A DNA stretch of 38,100 bases from Sulfuritalea sp. (GTDB taxonomy: Bacteria > Pseudomonadota > Gammaproteobacteria > Burkholderiales > Rhodocyclaceae): the NCBI GenBank assembly GCA_016712985.1, contig JADJQA010000049.1:1-38100 (forward strand), read 5' to 3'. Position 1 is the first letter of the stretch. Each line of letters opens with the position of its first letter. Below are positions 9,863 through 17,641 of this stretch, piece by piece. Made by a program: the position numbers and the translations under genes. The notes below the pieces were generated by a model that was given only the letters and a program-made list of their open reading frames with translations, had not been told where the DNA came from and did not search any database.

Positions 9863-10810
9863 CTACCTTATCAGCCCGACTTCCTTGTAGTACTTCTCGG
9901 CGCCGGGATGCAGCGGAGCCGGCGGGGCCTTGGCGGCGTTCTCTTTGGTGATGGCCTTGGCCGCGGCATGGGCCGCCTGCAGGTCGGGCAGGTTGTCGAA
10001 AATCGCCTTGGTCATCTTGTAGGCCGCGTCCGTCGATACGCCCTCGTGGCTGACCAGGAAGTTCTGGATCGCCACGGTTGCAACCGCCTCGGCCTGGCCG
10101 CTGTAGGTGTTGGCCGGAACCGTGCCTGCCTGATAGGCCGCTTCGCCGATCCTGGCCACGACGTCGGCGGGCACCGACACGATGGTGATCTTGACCGAAG
10201 TGGCGAGGTCGCGAATCGCGGCGACGCCCAGGCCAGCGGAAATCAGCGTGGCGTCGAGCTGGCGGTTCTTCATCAGTTCCACCGATTCGCCGAAGGGCAG
10301 GTACTCGACCTTGGAAAAATCCTTGTAGCTCATGCCGGCGCCCTTGAAGATGGCACGCGCATTGAGCTCGGTGCCGGACTTCGGCGCGCCGACGGCGATG
10401 CGCTTGCCCTTGAGGTCGGCCAGGGTCTTGATCCCCGAATCGGCGTTGGCGACGATCTGAATGTAGTTGGGATAAATTGCCGCGATGGTGCGCAGCTTTT
10501 TCAGCGGTGTCTTGAAGCCGGCTTCCTCGTCACCCTTCCACGCATCGGACAGCGAATCGCCGAGAGTGAAGGCGATCTCGCCACGACCGGCCTGCAGCAG
10601 GTTGAGGTTTTCGACGCTGGCCTTGGTCACCTGCGCAGAGGTCTTGGCACCGGGCATGGCCTTGCCGTAGATCTGCGAGAGGGCCACGCCCATCGGGTAA
10701 TACACGCCGGAGGTGCCGCCGGTGAGCACGGTGACGAATTCCTGGGCGTGCGCCATCGCGGCAAGGGTCAGGGTTGCTGCGGCCAGCAGCAGGTTGCGGA
10801 CTTTCTTCAT
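9863..10810 (-). CDS. TAXI-family TRAP transporter solute-binding protein
   Basis: A 315-residue periplasmic binding protein. The signal peptide is MKKVRNLLLAAATLTLAAMAHA, and the mature start EFVTVLTGGTSGVYYPMGVALSQIY is the TAXI hallmark. Further family features are ADLKGKRIAVGAPKSGTELNARAIFKGAG and YLPFGESVELMKNRQLDATLI. It captures the substrate and delivers it to the fused permease encoded 116 bases downstream. GGAGGATC lies just before the ATG. As the first gene of the minus-strand run it likely carries the promoter for the transporter. Confidence 0.95.
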   Translation of the reverse strand: MKKVRNLLLAAATLTLAAMAHAQEFVTVLTGGTSGVYYPMGVALSQIYGKAMPGAKTSAQVTKASVENLNLLQAGRGEIAFTLGDSLSDAWKGDEEAGFKTPLKKLRTIAAIYPNYIQIVANADSGIKTLADLKGKRIAVGAPKSGTELNARAIFKGAGMSYKDFSKVEYLPFGESVELMKNRQLDATLISAGLGVAAIRDLATSVKITIVSVPADVVARIGEAAYQAGTVPANTYSGQAEAVATVAIQNFLVSHEGVSTDAAYKMTKAIFDNLPDLQAAHAAAKAITKENAAKAPPAPLHPGAEKYYKEVGLIR

Positions 10811-10981
10811 GGGTCGATCCTCCGAGTATTGGTTTGTCGTGGCGTGAAGCTTACATCAGTCCGGCACAGCCGTTCCGACGACGAGCACAGCGCCGGCACC
10901 CGGACTTCCGCGGCGAAGTGCAGACACGTGGTGGTGCTTCATGACAGAATCGCCGGCTACCGCACCCTAGCAGGAATTTGC

Positions 10982-13179
10982 ATGAAACCGCCCAAGCTGG
11001 AAAACCTCGCCGGAGATTTCTGGGGCGGGTTTGCCGCCATGCTCGTGGCCTTGCCCTCGGCCATCGCGTTCGGCGTCACGATCTATGCCTCGCTTGGCGG
11101 ATCCTATGCCGCTTATGGCGCCCTCGCCGGGATCCTGGCGCCACGGCGCTGGGTCTGGTGGCGTCGGCGATGGGCGGCACCAACCGGCTGATCACGGCGC
11201 CCTGTGCACCCGCCGCCGCGGTGCTGGCGGCCTTCGCCATCGAAGGCGTGCAGCAGGGCCTCGATCCGGCCGCGGTCGTGGTATTGCTGTCGGCGATCGG
11301 GCTCGCGGCCGGCGCCTTGCAGGTGCTGTTCGGCGGCATCGGGCTGGGCCGGCTGATCAAGTACATGCCCTATCCCGTGGTCAGCGGCTACCTCACGGGC
11401 GTCGGTCTCTACATCATCTTCGGGCAGGTGCCGAAGTTTCTCGGCTCGCCCGGCGGCACCAAGCTGACGCAGGCCCTGCTGCATCCGTCGCTGTGGGCCT
11501 GGCAGGCCCTCGCGGTCGGCGCGGTGACCATAATCGCCATGCTGTTCGCGCCGCGTGTCACCCGGCGCGTGCCGGCGGCGATCCTGGCGTTGCTGGCCGG
11601 CGTGTTGTGCTATTTCGGCCTTGCCCTCGTCGACGCTGCGCTGCTCGACCCCCGCAACCCGCTGGTGATCGGCCCCCTCGGTGGCAAGGGCGGCGGCGGT
11701 TTCGTCGACGCCCTGCTCGGCCGCTGGACAGGCGTGGGCCAGCTCGGCATGGACGACTTCGCGATACTGGTGACGCCGGCGCTGACGCTGGCGGTTCTGC
11801 TGTCGATCGACACGCTGAAGACTTGCGTCGTCCTCGATGCGCTGACCCACAGCCGCCACGACTCGAACCGGGAACTCATCGGCCAGGGCCTGGGGAACAT
11901 CACCTCCGCCGTTATCGGCGGCATGCCCGGCGCCGGCACCATGGGCGCGACGCTGGTGAACATGTCGAGCGGCGGCAAGACCCGCTACTCGGGATTCATC
12001 GAAGGTGTACTGTCGCTGGTCGCCTTCCTGCTTCTCGGAACACTGATCTCCTGGGTGCCGGTGGCGGCGTTGGCGGCGATCCTGATCGTGGTCGGCGTGC
12101 GCATGATCGACCGCCACAGCTTCGGCTTCCTCAAGCAGCGCTCGACCATCCTCGACTTCGGCGTGATCGCGGCGGTGGTGGTTACCGCGTTAACGGTGAG
12201 CCTGATTGCGGCGTCGGGTGTCGGCATCCTGCTGGCTGTGCTGCTGTTCATCCGCGAGCAGATCGGCGGGTCCATCGTCCGCCGCAAGGTGCTCGGCAAC
12301 CAGGTTTTTTCCAAGCGGGTGCGCACTCACGAGGAAATGGAAATCCTCGGCGCCCGCGGCGATCGCGCCGCGATCATCGAACTGCAGGGCAGCCTGTTCT
12401 TCGGCACCGCGGACCAGCTCTACCTGAGTCTGGAGCCGGAGCTGAAAACGCGCGACTTTCTGATCCTCGACATGCGCCGCATCCAGACCGTGGATGTCAC
12501 CGCAGCGCACCTGCTTGAGCAGGTCAAGGACATGCTGGCCGAGCGTAACGGCTTCCTCATCTTCAGCGCAATTCCGGCGACCCTGCCGTCGGGCCGGGAC
12601 ATGCAGGAGTACTTCGACCAGGTCGGCCTGATTCATCAGGATAGTCCGGTACGCGTGTTTCCGGCCCTGGACGACGCGCTGGAGTGGGTCGAGGACCGCA
12701 TCATTCACGAGGCGGCGTTGCTGAAGGACGAGGAAACGGCGCTCGAACTGCACGAGGTGGAGCTGTTTGCCGGACGCAAGCAGGAAACGCTGGCAGCCCT
12801 CGAACAATGCATGGAAAAGCGCAGCGTGGCGGCCGGCGAGTCGATCTTTGCGCGCGGCGATGCCGGCGATGAACTGTTCCTGATCCGGCGTGGCGCGGTG
12901 CGCATCGTGCTGCCGCTCTCCGACCGTCAAGCGCATCACCTGGGTACCTTCGGTCGCGGTGCGTTCTTCGGCGAGATGGCGTTTCTTGATGGCGAGGCGC
13001 GCTCGGCAAATGCGCTGGCGTTTGTGGACACCGAACTCTATGTGCTGTCGCGCCGCGCCTTCGACCAGCTCGCCGAAGAGCACAAGAAGTTGGGGCTCAA
13101 ACTGATGGAAGGCATCGCCAGCGTGCTTGCCAGCCGGCTGCGCTATACGAACGCCGAGTTGCGGGTGTTGGAGTCCTGA
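10982..13179 (+). pseudogene. SulP anion transporter with STAS and cyclic-nucleotide-binding domains, one frameshift
   Basis: A SulP/SLC26-type inorganic anion transporter of about 732 residues once one shift is repaired. From the ATG at 10982 it reads MKPPKLENLAGDFWGG and the first membrane segments (MLVALPSAIAFGVTIYASLGG). Near 11139 one G appears to be missing in CTGGCGCC; the next frame continues GATALGLVASAMGGTNRLITAPCAP through the rest of the membrane domain (to about 425), a STAS domain (about 460-565; IIELQGSLFFGTADQLYLSL, LDMRRIQTVDVTAAHLLEQ) and a C-terminal Crp-like cyclic-nucleotide-binding domain (about 610-725; GDAGDELFLIRRGAVRIV, GRGAFFGEMAFLDGEARSANALA). All else is intact, so the shift may be a read error. 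The extra domain suggests gating by a nucleotide or similar ligand. Confidence 0.88.
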
Positions 13180-13677
13180 GCGCGGCGAATCTCCGTGGCG
13201 CCGCCGGCGAAGCCGTTTCCCTGCTACAGACTGTCAAGGCTTCGCACTTGAGCTTGATAAGGAGGGGCGCTTGCGCGCCGGCTCACGCCACAAACTCGTT
13301 CATGCTTTCCACAAGCAGTGGCATCGTCCTGTTCGTTGGCGCGGAGGGATGCGCGCGGCGTCCGACATCCTCGAAGCGCAGGTGACGAGTCTGAAAAATG
13401 CGTATCTTGGAAACGACGAATACCGCCCTGTCAGATTTCGATGGTAATCGGCAAACTAGACACAAAAATGGTGATGTACGGAAGATGCATATGGGTCTGC
13501 GTTGTCAGCCAGTGCTCCCAAGATAACCGCTTCGTGAGGAACGCACTCACAACGGCCGAAGTACCTTGTCTGCGCGCCCGTCTCCCCACCGTGTCCTTTT
13601 AGCGCACTCCAGACAGATAACGCAGTACGATGTTATCTGCCGCTACGTCCGCTCCTGGCCGCCAAGAGCCAGCGAGA
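13180..13677. other. Intergenic stretch, no supported gene
   Basis: About 500 bases between the convergent SulP and mqsA genes. No frame has a recognisable domain or a good start. The only clear structure is the hairpin at 13614-13639 (separate entry). A stretch near 13636-13673 resembles 14502-14542 on the far side of mqsRA (shared CGCTAC-GTCCGCTCCTGGCCG-like words), possibly flanking repeats. Confidence 0.5.
13614..13639 (-). terminator. Hairpin downstream of mqsA, possible terminator
   Basis: Perfect 8-base arms CAGATAAC and GTTATCTG around a 10-base loop, starting 39 bases after the mqsA stop. There is no T-run, so it would not be a classical intrinsic terminator; it may stabilise the 3' end or mark an element boundary. 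Confidence 0.4.
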
Positions 13678-14076
13678 TCAGTTCTGCAATTCGTTCAGCA
13701 GTTCCGGGTGCCGGTCAAGAAGCCGAAACAGATTGGTAACCGCAGGTAGAGGGTGGGCCTTGCCCGTCTCGTAGCGAGAGAAGGCATTCGGTCCACCACC
13801 TGTAATGCGCGCGGCCTCTCGTTGGGTCAGCTTCAACTTTTTGCGGATTCTCGCCAGTTCAGCAGACTCTTGCGCGTCGATCTCGGCGGCAATGCGTTTG
13901 ATGGCGCCGGCGAACCGCTCGCCTTCTCCCGCGTCGAACTCAACCTCGTGACAATGAGGGCAATGCCAACCGGCGATCTTCGGCACCACCGTTGCGTGAC
14001 CTTTGTATTCATACGGGACATCCCTGACGGCATGCCGCAGAATTCCGAGTTCGCAGTTCAGGCATTCACGGGGCAT
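13678..14076 (-). CDS. mqsA: MqsA-family antitoxin
   Basis: A 132-residue antitoxin with the two-part MqsA design: an N-terminal zinc-binding domain (CLNC at 5-8 and CPHC in GWHCPHCHEVEF) that holds the toxin, and a C-terminal Xre-type helix-turn-helix (LTQREAARITGGGPNAFSRYETGK) that represses the operon. It follows mqsR by one base (TGAGATG), and AAGGAGAAATG supplies its ribosome site inside the end of the toxin gene. It is translationally coupled to the toxin. The length and motifs match the family. Confidence 0.93.
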   Translation of the reverse strand: MPRECLNCELGILRHAVRDVPYEYKGHATVVPKIAGWHCPHCHEVEFDAGEGERFAGAIKRIAAEIDAQESAELARIRKKLKLTQREAARITGGGPNAFSRYETGKAHPLPAVTNLFRLLDRHPELLNELQN

Positions 14077-14077
14077 C

Positions 14078-14383
14078 TCATTTCTCCTTAAACTGAATCA
14101 CAATCGAACCATCCACGCGCAACGTCATCTTGACATAAGCCACTTTACTGTTCGGCGTAACGCAGTGATACACGTCCTGCCACACCTGGCTTGCAGCATG
14201 AGTCGTCATGCTCTTGTAAAAATCGGCTCGCGTCATCGCACACACTACGTCAATCGCGCTTGCAGAATCCAAGCCCATGGCCTGAGCACCGACCAAAGCG
14301 GTAGCAGTAAAAGCATCCGCGCCACGCTGTTGCACGGCGAGCTTCACAGCAGCTAAATCGTAGTGCGGCTTTCGCTTCTCCAT
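14078..14383 (-). CDS. mqsR: MqsR-family mRNA interferase toxin
   Basis: A 101-residue RelE-fold endoribonuclease; MqsR cleaves mRNA at GCN sites. The family start MEKRKPHYDLAAVKLAV and the middle ADAFTATALVGAQAMGLDSASAIDVVCAMTRADFYKSM, then WQDVYHCVTPNSKVAYVKM, are typical and complete. An ATG at 14392 is in frame, but the -10 box (14396-14391) would overlap it, so 14383 is preferred and matches relatives. Toxin-first order and the 1-base gap to mqsA are as in known mqsRA operons. Confidence 0.92.
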   Translation of the reverse strand: MEKRKPHYDLAAVKLAVQQRGADAFTATALVGAQAMGLDSASAIDVVCAMTRADFYKSMTTHAASQVWQDVYHCVTPNSKVAYVKMTLRVDGSIVIQFKEK

Positions 14384-14390
14384 TGCGGCC

Positions 14391-14419
14391 ATATTAACCC
14401 ATAAGGTTAGTTGCTGCAA
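14391..14419 (-). promoter_or_regulatory. mqsRA promoter with MqsA-type operator
   Basis: -35 TTGCAG (14419-14414), 17-base spacer, -10 TAATAT (14396-14391), then 7 bases to the mqsR ATG at 14383. The spacer holds AACCT-TAT-GGGTT (14408-14396 on the minus strand), one mismatch from the AACCT-N-AGGTT palindrome bound by MqsA. Transcription would start at or next to the ATG, giving a leaderless message; no ribosome site is present. Confidence 0.75.
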
Positions 14420-14722
14420 GCGTGATTCTCGGCGCCCAGCGACCGCTGCGAATGTCGGGTGTTGAAAGAACACCGGCCTCTCAAAACCGGGCTTCTAATC
14501 CTCGCGCTACGGCCGCTCCTGGCCGTTAGCCGACCGCCAGCAAACTCTACCCACCGTCCGCTACCGCTGCTTTGGAGCCGATCAGGCGAGAAAATATGGC
14601 GCCGCCGATTCAAGGGCCGCTTCCGAGAAAACACGGCAAACGAACCTGAGAATTGGAGGATCGGCTCGACTGTCCCTTCCTGGCCGGCTGGAGCCAAGTC
14701 TGAAGTCTGTTAAGAGCTTGTG
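14420..14722. other. Intergenic stretch between two TA modules, no supported gene
   Basis: About 300 bases between the divergent mqsRA and higBA operons. Frames on both strands show no family features. It is unusually rich in short repeated words (GGCCG, CTGGCC) and may hold element-end sequence. Confidence 0.5.
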
Positions 14723-14751
14723 CTTACAGTAATATATCGTTTTGATATAAT
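14723..14751 (+). promoter_or_regulatory. higBA promoter with inverted-repeat operator
   Basis: -35 CTTACA (14723-14728), 17-base spacer, consensus -10 TATAAT (14746-14751), then 6 bases to the higB ATG at 14758. A perfect inverted repeat TATATC-GTTTT-GATATA (14733-14749) covers the spacer and most of the -10, a natural site for HigA autorepression. The geometry implies a leaderless higB mRNA. Confidence 0.8.
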
Positions 14752-14757
14752 GTGACC

Positions 14758-15060
14758 ATGCACGTCATTTCACTGAAGATGCTGCGTGAGTTCTGGCACA
14801 GACACCCTGAAGCGGAGCAGTCTTCGCGCAACTGGCACACCGTCGCCGAGAATTCTCGCTTTGTTGGCTTTGCCGATCTACGGCAGAGCTTTGGCACTGC
14901 GGTTTATGTTCCGCCTTATACCGTGTTCGATGTCGGCGGCAACGACTATCGGGTCGTTGTCATCGTTCGCTACCGCGGCGGCAAGATGTTCGTGCGCTGG
15001 GTAATGACTCACCGGGAATACGACGACTGGTGCAAACGATACAGGAAAGGCAAGGTGTAA
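14758..15060 (+). CDS. higB: HigB-family mRNA interferase toxin
   Basis: A 100-residue RelE-superfamily toxin of the HigB type, which cuts mRNA on the ribosome. Family pattern: MHVISLKMLREFWHRHPEAEQSSRNWHTVAE, then FDVGGNDYRVVVIVRYRGGKMFVRWVMTHREYDDW with the C-terminal catalytic basic/histidine residues. The ATG at 14758 matches relatives; a GTG two codons upstream directly abuts the -10 box and is unlikely. higA begins 2 bases after the stop. Confidence 0.92.
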   Translation: MHVISLKMLREFWHRHPEAEQSSRNWHTVAENSRFVGFADLRQSFGTAVYVPPYTVFDVGGNDYRVVVIVRYRGGKMFVRWVMTHREYDDWCKRYRKGKV

Positions 15061-15062
15061 CC

Positions 15063-15491
15063 ATGACGACTGCTATTGCTGCTCTGGACATCAAGGCGCT
15101 GCAAAAGACTTGGGCTGCGTTTGATCGCATCGCCCATTTGCGTCCGATTCGTAGCGAGGAAGAGTATGACCGTACGGTTTCGCTGATGAACTGTCTGCTG
15201 GACATGGTCGGTGAGCAGGAGGATCACGCCTTGTCAGGGCTTCTTGATCTTGTCAGCGAACTGGTGGCCGACTATGACACCAACCACTTCGCCATCGAAG
15301 CTTCCGAGCCCAATGAGGTTCTGCGCTACCTGATTGAATTGCGCGGCCTGAAGCAAGGCGATCTCGCGGAAATCGTCCCACAGAGCAACCTTTCAGCGAT
15401 CCTCGCCGGCAAGCGAAAGATCAGCGCAACCCTGGCGGGGAAACTGGCCAAGTTCTTCAGCATCAGTCCGGCCGTATTCGTGCCTGGCTAA
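15063..15491 (+). CDS. higA: HigA-family Xre antitoxin
   Basis: A 142-residue antitoxin. The N-terminal helical part (IKALQKTWAAFDRIAHLRPIRSEEEYDRTVSLMNCLLDMVG) is typical of the longer HigA proteins, and the C-terminal helix-turn-helix reads LIELRGLKQGDLAEIVPQSNLSAILAGKRKISATLAGKLAKFFSISPAVFV. It neutralises HigB and represses the operon. AGGAAAGGCAAGG lies before the ATG inside the end of higB. Confidence 0.92.
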   Translation: MTTAIAALDIKALQKTWAAFDRIAHLRPIRSEEEYDRTVSLMNCLLDMVGEQEDHALSGLLDLVSELVADYDTNHFAIEASEPNEVLRYLIELRGLKQGDLAEIVPQSNLSAILAGKRKISATLAGKLAKFFSISPAVFVPG

Positions 15492-15683
15492 GAAGCTTTT
15501 TCGGGCTCCCAGTTTGGCATCGTGTGTGGCAGGTTTTGCCCCTTCCCGGTCCCTGTTATGTTGTTATCCTGCCACAGGCGAGGCGCCAGGACGGCCTTGT
15601 CGCCAAATAGTGCCGGTGCCGGATTCGGGTCATCGGTAGTATGCGACAAGGGTAGGCACTGGTTCACCGTCCACAGGACTCTT

Positions 15684-15956
15684 ATGCCAAGAAAATGTTC
15701 CGGTTGCGGTGTGACCGTGGCGCGCCGGGATTGCCACAAGAACCGATACGGGGAATATGTCTGTCGGACATGCCAGGCTGCCGGAATGAAGTCTACACGG
15801 ACGGCACGGTGGCGGCGCTGGCTCGGGCAAACGCCGGGGATCATTCTGTGGAGCCTGGCCGGCACGGCACTGATAGCGCTTGCCATTTGGGCGCTCTATG
15901 CGGCCATGCTGGGAGTCGAGTCTCTGGATTTCTTGTGGCCCGCGGACAAACCCTGA
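15684..15956 (+). CDS. Small zinc-ribbon membrane protein, unknown function
   Basis: A 90-residue frame starting MPRKCSGCGVTVARRDCHKNRYGEYVCRTCQAAG, with CxxC and CxxC pairs that look like a zinc ribbon. A basic stretch (RTARWRRWLGQ) and one strong membrane helix (IILWSLAGTALIALAIWALYAAML) follow. The design suggests an inner-membrane anchor with a cytoplasmic metal-binding knob. I do not recognise the family. It lies just after the higBA module and may be accessory cargo. There is no clear ribosome site, and confidence rests on the coherent domain layout. Confidence 0.6.
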   Translation: MPRKCSGCGVTVARRDCHKNRYGEYVCRTCQAAGMKSTRTARWRRWLGQTPGIILWSLAGTALIALAIWALYAAMLGVESLDFLWPADKP

Positions 15957-16029
15957 CGTTCCGGCCATTGACGTCCAGTTCCTGCCGCACCGCACAGCCC
16001 TGGCCATTGCGGCGCACTCGCGGCCCGAG

Positions 16030-17271
16030 CTAAATCACCCCCGCAGCTCGCAGCGCGGCGATCTCTGCGTCGCTGCGACCTAGTTCGCGCAACACCGCGG
16101 CGGTATCCTGTCCCAGCAGCGGTGGCGCGAGCCGATAGTCGATCGGCGTCGCGGAAAGATGGATCGGATTCCCCACCTGCGGCGCGCTGCCACCCGCGGC
16201 ATGCGGCATCTCGACATGCAGGCGGCGATGGCGCACCTGCGGATCGGCGAAGACGCCCGCCAGATCATTGATCGGACCGCAGGGCACGGCGGCGTTTTCC
16301 AGCACGGCGATCCACGCGGCTGTGGTCTTCATCACCGTGGCCTGGCGCAGCAGTGGAATCAGTTCGGCGCGATTCCGCACTCGCGCCGCGTTGGTGACGA
16401 AGCGCTCGTCGGCGCTCCATTCGGCATGGCCGGCGATCGCGCAGAAGCGGGCGAACTGGCCGTCGTTGCCAATGGCCAGGATCATGTCGCCATCGGCCGT
16501 GGGAAAGTCCTGGTAGGGCACGATGTTGGGATGGCCGTTGCCCAGGCGCCGCGGCGCCCGGCCGGAGACCAGGTAGTTCATCGCCTGGTTGGCCAGGCAG
16601 GCCACCTGCACGTCGAGCAGCGCGAGGTCGATGTGCTGGCCCTGCCCGGTCCTTTCACGATATGCCAGCGCGGCGAGGATGGCGTTGCCGGCGTAGAGGC
16701 CGGTCAGGATGTCGGTCAGCGCGACGCCGACCTTCTGCGGCCCGGCGCCCTCCTCGCCATCGGCGCGGCCGGTGATGCTCATCAGGCCGCCCATGCCCTG
16801 GATCAGGAAGTCGTAGCCGGCGCGCGCGGCGTACGGCCCGTCCTGGCCGAAGCCGGTAATCGAGCAATACACCAAGCGCGGGTTGATGCCGGACAGGCTG
16901 GCGTAGTCCAGGCCGTAGGCCGCGAGGCCGCCGGCCTTGAAGTTTTCCAGCACCACGTCCGAGCGGGCGGCAAGCTCGCGGACGATGGCCTGGCCCTCTG
17001 CTCGAGTGATGTCGACGGTCAGCGAGCGCTTGTTGCGGTTGGCGCACAGAAAATAGGCCGCGCCCACGGTCGGCCTGCCCTCGCCGTCAGCCAGCCACGG
17101 CGGCCCCCAGCCACGCGTGTCGTCGCCACCCTTGCCATTCTCGGCGGGGCGCTCGACCTTGATCACGTCGGCGCCGAGGTCGCCCAGCAGCTGCGAGGCC
17201 CATGGTCCGGCCAGCACGCGTGAGAGATCGAGGACGCGCAGGTGCGCCAGCGCGCCGGGGGCCGATGTCAC
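16030..17271 (-). CDS. CaiB/BaiF family III CoA-transferase
   Basis: A 413-residue family III CoA-transferase, which moves CoA between carboxylic acids. It shows the N-terminal LRVLDLSRVLAGPWASQLLGDLGADVIKVERP, then NKRSLTVDI, SDVVLENFKAGGLAAYGLDYASLSGINPRLVYCSITGFGQDGPYA, and the nucleophile aspartate in VGVALTDILTGLYAGNAILAALAYRERTGQGQHID. The start is taken as GTG at 17271 (VTSAPGALAHLRVLDLS), which fits family length; no ATG is suitably placed. The substrate pair is unknown; formyl-, succinyl- and mesaconyl-type enzymes share these motifs. No catabolic partner genes are adjacent. Confidence 0.92.
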   Translation of the reverse strand: MTSAPGALAHLRVLDLSRVLAGPWASQLLGDLGADVIKVERPAENGKGGDDTRGWGPPWLADGEGRPTVGAAYFLCANRNKRSLTVDITRAEGQAIVRELAARSDVVLENFKAGGLAAYGLDYASLSGINPRLVYCSITGFGQDGPYAARAGYDFLIQGMGGLMSITGRADGEEGAGPQKVGVALTDILTGLYAGNAILAALAYRERTGQGQHIDLALLDVQVACLANQAMNYLVSGRAPRRLGNGHPNIVPYQDFPTADGDMILAIGNDGQFARFCAIAGHAEWSADERFVTNAARVRNRAELIPLLRQATVMKTTAAWIAVLENAAVPCGPINDLAGVFADPQVRHRRLHVEMPHAAGGSAPQVGNPIHLSATPIDYRLAPPLLGQDTAAVLRELGRSDAEIAALRAAGVI

Positions 17272-17306
17272 GGGCAACAGGCCGGGATGGCGGGCAGGTA
17301 GAGCAA

Positions 17307-17510
17307 TTACTGCGCCGCCTTGCCGAGCAAGTGTTCCTTGAGGTCGTCCTGCACCGGCTTGTCGCCCGGCCAGATCTTCAGCAGGGCGCGATCGAAATCC
17401 TCGCCGGCGGCGCCTTTTGCCGTGTCGTCGAATCTCACGCCGGCCACTTCGAGCGCGGCAAAAGCGGGCAGTGAACGGGCCGGCAGCAGGTTGGCAACAA
17501 ACTGTTTCAT
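17307..17510 (-). CDS. Small hypothetical protein
   Basis: A 67-residue frame, MKQFVANLLPARSLPAFAALEVAGVRFDD... ending KEHLLGKAAQ, with AAGGAAACTC just before the ATG. It lies 35 bases upstream of the CoA-transferase on the same strand. No domain is recognised; it is soluble, mixed charge, with no signal peptide or membrane helix. It may be co-transcribed with the transferase. Confidence 0.5.
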   Translation of the reverse strand: MKQFVANLLPARSLPAFAALEVAGVRFDDTAKGAAGEDFDRALLKIWPGDKPVQDDLKEHLLGKAAQ

Positions 17511-17641
17511 GAATGAGTTTCCTTGTGGCGGATGGTCCGGTGCCATCATAACGCGGCCCCAGCCATGCTATCGTGTTTGTGTCCCGAACCGCGGGTTGGG
17601 GACGGTACATCTGAGTGTGATTGCAGGAACTGGAGAATGTG

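Noticed and set aside
9752..10940. Upstream plus-strand frame leading into SulP
   Set aside because: It is antisense to the binding-protein gene; SulP similarity begins exactly at the ATG at 10982.
13614..14560. Integron attC sites flanking mqsRA
   Set aside because: The hairpins lack the RYYYAAC/GTTRRRY core pairs and the expected attC length.
14752..14757. GTG at 14752 as the higB start
   Set aside because: It directly adjoins the -10 box and would lie upstream of the expected transcript start; relatives start at the following ATG.
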